Source of the DNA: Planctomycetaceae bacterium
Lineage (GTDB): Bacteria > Planctomycetota > Planctomycetia > Planctomycetales > Planctomycetaceae
Direction: 5' to 3'
Assembly: GCA_041398825.1 (NCBI GenBank)
Contig: JAWKTX010000009.1
Location: forward strand, 1 to 64,000
Length of the DNA: 64,000 nucleotides
Shown: positions 61,139-64,000 of the stretch, piece after piece
Layout: the number at the start of each line of letters is the position of its first letter
How positions within the stretch are numbered: the first letter of the stretch is position 1
Translations under genes and position numbers: made by a program
The notes under the pieces: model-generated
Seen by the model: the letters and a program-made list of their open reading frames with translations, nothing else
Database searches by the model: none
What the model was told of the DNA's origin: nothing

Positions 61139-62097
61139 TACATGCTCACTCGACGAATACTTCTGCAGAAATAGTCCACTACAGCTTGCTCGTCCACCTG
61201 AGTTACGACGTCGATCATATTCTGAGAAGTCCGAGTTCTTCGGCCATCCACAACCGTCATTCCCGTCGTCAGATTGCCGGCGGTTTCGACATCGACAGAG
61301 GCCGTTTCGAAACTGAAGCGTTCAGCTCGAACTGCAACCGCCAGCGCTGTCACTGCGCTCAATGCCAGGCCTTCCTGTGGCATATGCTGCCGCGTTGCCC
61401 GGAGTGAATAATGCATTAATGCGGTTACAAATTCTCCGATAGCAGTTGACGGGATGAGCCCACTGATTCGATCGATATCTTCAAATGTCAGCATGGGCTG
61501 CAGGCTGACATCCAGCGGGACCATCACTTTCCCGGCAGGAGAATTCAGTACGCTGCGGGCTGCCAGGGGATCTGCCCACATGTTGAATTCAGCGACCGCT
61601 GTTACGTCGCCTGGACAATGAATCGCACCACCAAGACAAGTGAGTCCACCAAGAATCATTGGCAACTCCGGGTCAAACTCGAAAGCCATCGCGATATTTG
61701 TCAGTGGTCCGAGCGACAGGATTCGAACTTCCTGAGGGTGTTCACGCACGATATCAACGATAAGTTTTGCGGATTCCCGACGATTATGAAGATCGGGTAC
61801 GCGAGGGTCCGCGTCTCCCAAACCAAACCTACCGTTGAGCAATGAATGGGCAGGAGCTCCCGGTGGCACATGCTCTCCAGGGGCTTCTTCAATTTCCGAC
61901 TGGCCAATCCGAGGGTGCCGGAGCGGGTCAGCAAGTCCGGTGATGAACTGCAGATTACGGGTCGCCTGAACTCCGGATACAGTGCCGCCAGTGGCGGTCA
62001 ACCCCAGCACATCAATGGTTGGATCCACCATTGCAACCAGCACTGCAAGCGTGTCGCCAATGCCAGAGTCTGTATCGATGATCAGTTTCTTGCTCAA
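61138..62097 (-). CDS. Inosine-uridine nucleoside hydrolase-like protein with altered active site
   Basis: About 319 residues. The IUNH fold is clear: KKLIIDTDSGIGDTLAVLVAMVDP, LSLGPLTNIAMAFE, FNMWADPLAARSVLN, then VDVETAGNLTTGMTVVDGRR. Compared with the canonical DxDPGxDD, the residues read D8-T-D10-S-G-I-G14-D15, so the first of the adjacent aspartates is Gly. The C-terminal HD pair of the family is not recognisable either. It may have lost N-ribohydrolase activity or act on a different substrate. The start is TTG at 62097, with AAGGA eight bases upstream in the second unit of the 16-bp duplication at 62099-62130. The hemD start overlaps its stop. Confidence 0.85.
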   Translation of the reverse strand: MSKKLIIDTDSGIGDTLAVLVAMVDPTIDVLGLTATGGTVSGVQATRNLQFITGLADPLRHPRIGQSEIEEAPGEHVPPGAPAHSLLNGRFGLGDADPRVPDLHNRRESAKLIVDIVREHPQEVRILSLGPLTNIAMAFEFDPELPMILGGLTCLGGAIHCPGDVTAVAEFNMWADPLAARSVLNSPAGKVMVPLDVSLQPMLTFEDIDRISGLIPSTAIGEFVTALMHYSLRATRQHMPQEGLALSAVTALAVAVRAERFSFETASVDVETAGNLTTGMTVVDGRRTRTSQNMIDVVTQVDEQAVVDYFCRSIRRVSM

Positions 62098-62098
62098 T

Positions 62099-62130
62099 GC
62101 AACGGTCCTTAGAAGCAACGGTCCTTAGAA
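62099..62130 (-). repeat. Exact 16-bp tandem duplication containing a ribosome binding site
   Basis: On the minus strand TTCTAAGGACCGTTGC occurs twice without gap, immediately before the TTG start of the nucleoside-hydrolase-like gene. Each unit holds AAGGA and a TTG, giving two ribosome-binding-site-like signals in tandem. Confidence 0.92.
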
Positions 62131-62162
62131 TTTCATCGCGCTGGAGCGAACTCAACGATGAA

Positions 62163-63341
62163 CTATTTCAGTGTCAGCGGAATTGAAATCTGTTTGCCAT
62201 CTCGAATCACTTCAATTCGGATCTGATCGCCGGGGCGATGGCTCTCAACCTCTGAAAGAAACTCATCGACTTCGATGGTCTTCTTTCCATTTACACCCAC
62301 TATCAGATCGGCCGCGTTTCGATCCTCCGATTCGAAGATCACAAACCCGCGCTTAACCCGACGGATCTCGGGGCCTTTCAACCCGGAGCGAATCGCCGCA
62401 CCATCAGGATCGAGCCGAAGGATTCTGAGCCCCGCTTCAGTTCGCATGACTTCCAGAATCCCGCTATCCGGGCGGATTACCCGGCCGTGTTCAATCAGCT
62501 CTGGTACAACTCGACGAATCAGGTTCACCGGAATCGCGAAGCCAATTCCCGAATTCTGTCCGGTCTTACTTGCGATCGCCGTGTTCATTCCAATTAAGGC
62601 ACCGTGAGAATTGAAGAGCGGGCCGCCTGAGTTTCCAGGATTGATCGCAGCGTCGGTCTGTATCACGGATTTGATCGACCGAGCTCTGGTTACCGGCAAA
62701 GTACGGTTCAGGCTGCTGATGATCCCGGTTGTCATTGTGCGTTCGAGCCCGAACGGGTTGCCGATGGCGTAGACCTTCATCCCAACTTTCAGTCGGGAAG
62801 AATCTCCAAGCCGAACTGGATACAACACATCAGCGGGGGCGTTCACTTTTACAACAGCCATGTCATTGATGGGATCGACCCCGACAGGTTCCGCCTCGTA
62901 TGACTCACCGTTGTAAAGTGTGACTTGAATTCGCTCAGCATCTTCAACCACGTGAAAGTTCGTCAGCACATGTCCTTCGTGGTCAATCACAAACCCGGAC
63001 CCGGCGTCAGCTGTTGGGTTGTCCATGAACATTACCCGAGCCGCTCCGATCCGCGTCGCGATATTGGCGACGCTGCGGTTGTTGCTTTCATACACGAAAA
63101 CCGAAGCCGCTTCGTCGGGAGTGAGCCCTTCGTTGTCGTAGATGCCGGCGGGAAGCTGACTGCTGTTCTCGAAAGAACCTTTGTCAGCCGGACTGCCGGT
63201 CCGAGGAACGAGAATCTGCCCCGAAACTGTCTGCAACTGCCTGGGAGCCTTCAATTGAGCTTCTGCGGTTTCGACCGAATCCACACACGCGAATAACAGA
63301 ACGCATGCGACCAGCAATTTGCGAACTGTAATCCCGGTCAT
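62163..63341 (-). CDS. HtrA-like serine protease with PDZ domain
   Basis: 392 residues. Signal peptide (VRKLLVACVLLFACVDSVETAEA), then a trypsin-like domain with the catalytic triad His (VLTNFHVVEDAERI), Asp (DPINDMAVVKVNA) and Ser (TDAAINPGNSGGPLFN), and a C-terminal PDZ domain (about 290-392: GLRILRLDPDGAAIRSGLKG, ADLIVGVNGKKTIEVDEFLSE). This is the Do/DegP/HtrA plan with one PDZ domain, a periplasmic quality-control or regulated protease. GGAGG seven bases before ATG gives a strong start. A thioredoxin lipoprotein gene precedes it on the same strand, about 55 bases away, suggesting shared stress expression. Confidence 0.95.
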   Translation of the reverse strand: MTGITVRKLLVACVLLFACVDSVETAEAQLKAPRQLQTVSGQILVPRTGSPADKGSFENSSQLPAGIYDNEGLTPDEAASVFVYESNNRSVANIATRIGAARVMFMDNPTADAGSGFVIDHEGHVLTNFHVVEDAERIQVTLYNGESYEAEPVGVDPINDMAVVKVNAPADVLYPVRLGDSSRLKVGMKVYAIGNPFGLERTMTTGIISSLNRTLPVTRARSIKSVIQTDAAINPGNSGGPLFNSHGALIGMNTAIASKTGQNSGIGFAIPVNLIRRVVPELIEHGRVIRPDSGILEVMRTEAGLRILRLDPDGAAIRSGLKGPEIRRVKRGFVIFESEDRNAADLIVGVNGKKTIEVDEFLSEVESHRPGDQIRIEVIRDGKQISIPLTLK

Positions 63342-63396
63342 GACATTTCCTCCATGTGAATGAAAATTGAAGAGCCCTGCACACTTTCAGGGATTA

Positions 63397-63885
63397 TCAA
63401 AGCGATTTCAGAATACTGTCAATGTCCTTCGCACTTCTCCATCCAACCAAAGCTTTCACGGGTTCTCCATTCCTGAATATGACAAGGTGCGGAATGCCTT
63501 CGACTCCAAAGTAGCGAGTTAGTTTGGCATTCGACAATTCATCAACATTTGCTTTCACAAGCACAAGGCTGTCGCCCCAGTCATTCTTGACCTTCTGCAA
63601 CTCAGCACCCAGCTGCACGCAAGGACCGCACCAGGGAGCCCAGAAATCCACGATGACTGGAGTTTGGTCATTTCTTCGCACTTGTGCGAGGAATTGGTCT
63701 GTGGGGTGATCATGGTCATCTTCCCCTTCCTTCTCCGTGGAGATGATCTCCACGGCACCGTCTGGACAATCAGCCATCGAGACATCGACGCTCGGATTCT
63801 GGCAACCCGCCATTGGCAGGAGAATCAGGCACGCCAATACACAGACTCGTCTTAATGTGAATGATCCGCTCAACAAAGTCTTCAT
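63397..63885 (-). CDS. Lipoprotein thioredoxin
   Basis: 162 residues. The signal CVLACLILLPMAGC ends in a lipobox, so the protein is lipid-anchored outside the cytoplasm. The thioredoxin domain (about 70-162) has the active site DFWAPWCGPCVQL and the cis-Pro in VEGIPHLVIF, with the final helices RSAKDIDSIL. A GAG-rich stretch (GAGGTAAC upstream of ATG) is a good ribosome binding site. Residues 40-65 are an acidic linker (STEKEGEDDHDHPT). It precedes the HtrA-like gene on the same strand and may supply reducing power or thiol folding in the periplasm. Confidence 0.93.
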   Translation of the reverse strand: MKTLLSGSFTLRRVCVLACLILLPMAGCQNPSVDVSMADCPDGAVEIISTEKEGEDDHDHPTDQFLAQVRRNDQTPVIVDFWAPWCGPCVQLGAELQKVKNDWGDSLVLVKANVDELSNAKLTRYFGVEGIPHLVIFRNGEPVKALVGWRSAKDIDSILKSL

Positions 63886-64000
63886 CTGTTACCTCAGCGT
63901 TTTTGATCTCACTAAAATCTACCCGACTGTCGTTCACGCAGTTCCGTTCAGATTATGGCAGAATCGGCCCGGGGTTAGCAGCCCCATTATTACGTGCAGA

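Noticed and set aside
1..64000. CRISPR arrays, transposases, integrases, phage genes
   Set aside because: Looked for regularly spaced repeats and for such protein motifs on both strands; none found.

Overview
The window is almost certainly chromosome from a member of the Planctomycetota (order Planctomycetales or a close relative). The evidence is the set of protein families: four DUF1549/DUF1553 'planctomycete cytochrome' proteins (one truncated by the window edge), one DUF1501 and one DUF1552 Tat-signal protein, two PSCyt1-type CxxCH domains, two sulfatases, a secreted protein with the planctomycete N-terminal FEQRALLT motif, TIGR02989-like ECF sigma factors and a Ser/Thr kinase with a DWG loop. 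Base composition is moderate (about 53-56% GC by eye). Genes are moderately dense, lie on both strands and usually form short operons. Several starts are GTG or TTG, and some of these are supported by a clear Shine-Dalgarno sequence.

Layout. 1-4881: the end of a DUF1553 gene, a DUF1501 gene, then an ECF sigma factor directly abutting a protein that fuses an anti-sigma-like N-terminus and membrane helix to DUF1549/DUF1553. 5164-13419: an SPFH protein with an intrinsic terminator, a short beta-carbonic-anhydrase-like protein, a Gly-tailed lipoprotein, trpG, a HExxH lipoprotein overlapping trpG tail to tail, an MFS transporter with an extra loop, and a PilZ-like protein. 13874-25128: a large secreted beta-sandwich-repeat protein, ilvN, queF, an unusually long GlnE carrying ACT-like sequence, an alpha/beta hydrolase, a thioredoxin-YHS fusion and cysC. 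25565-29670: a kinase followed by a PSCyt1-DUF1549-DUF1553 gene. 30234-38595: a run of TPR-TM protein, periplasmic TPR protein, MotA/ExbB channel, two ExbD, a receiver-like protein and a zinc-ribbon protein. This resembles a Tol/Ton-type energy-transducing apparatus, with a near-consensus parS palindrome inside. 38927-50103: PSCyt1-WD40, DUF1549/1553, cupin, TPR protein, sulfatase, BNR-like protein, Nudix and DUF1552. 50137-53475: an ECF sigma/anti-sigma/membrane-protein operon, tRNA-Glu, csrA and a small conserved-looking protein. 53786-58274: a DASS transporter, FtsW, a small CxxCH protein and a probable bL28. 58564-63885: a sulfatase with histidine at the formylglycine position, hemD overlapping a nucleoside-hydrolase-like gene with altered catalytic residues, an HtrA-like protease and a lipoprotein thioredoxin.

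Recurrent non-coding structure: an 87-88 bp palindromic element is present three times, each time just after a stop codon, and exact or near-exact tandem duplications of 15-17 bp occur at five separate places, one duplicating a ribosome binding site and one straddling a stop codon. No CRISPR array, transposase, integrase or prophage gene was seen.

Strongest candidates for something new: the ACT-containing GlnE, the anti-sigma::DUF1549/1553 fusion under a sigma factor, the TPR-ExbB-ExbD cluster, the sulfatase lacking its nucleophile, the 87-bp repeat family and the parS-like site.
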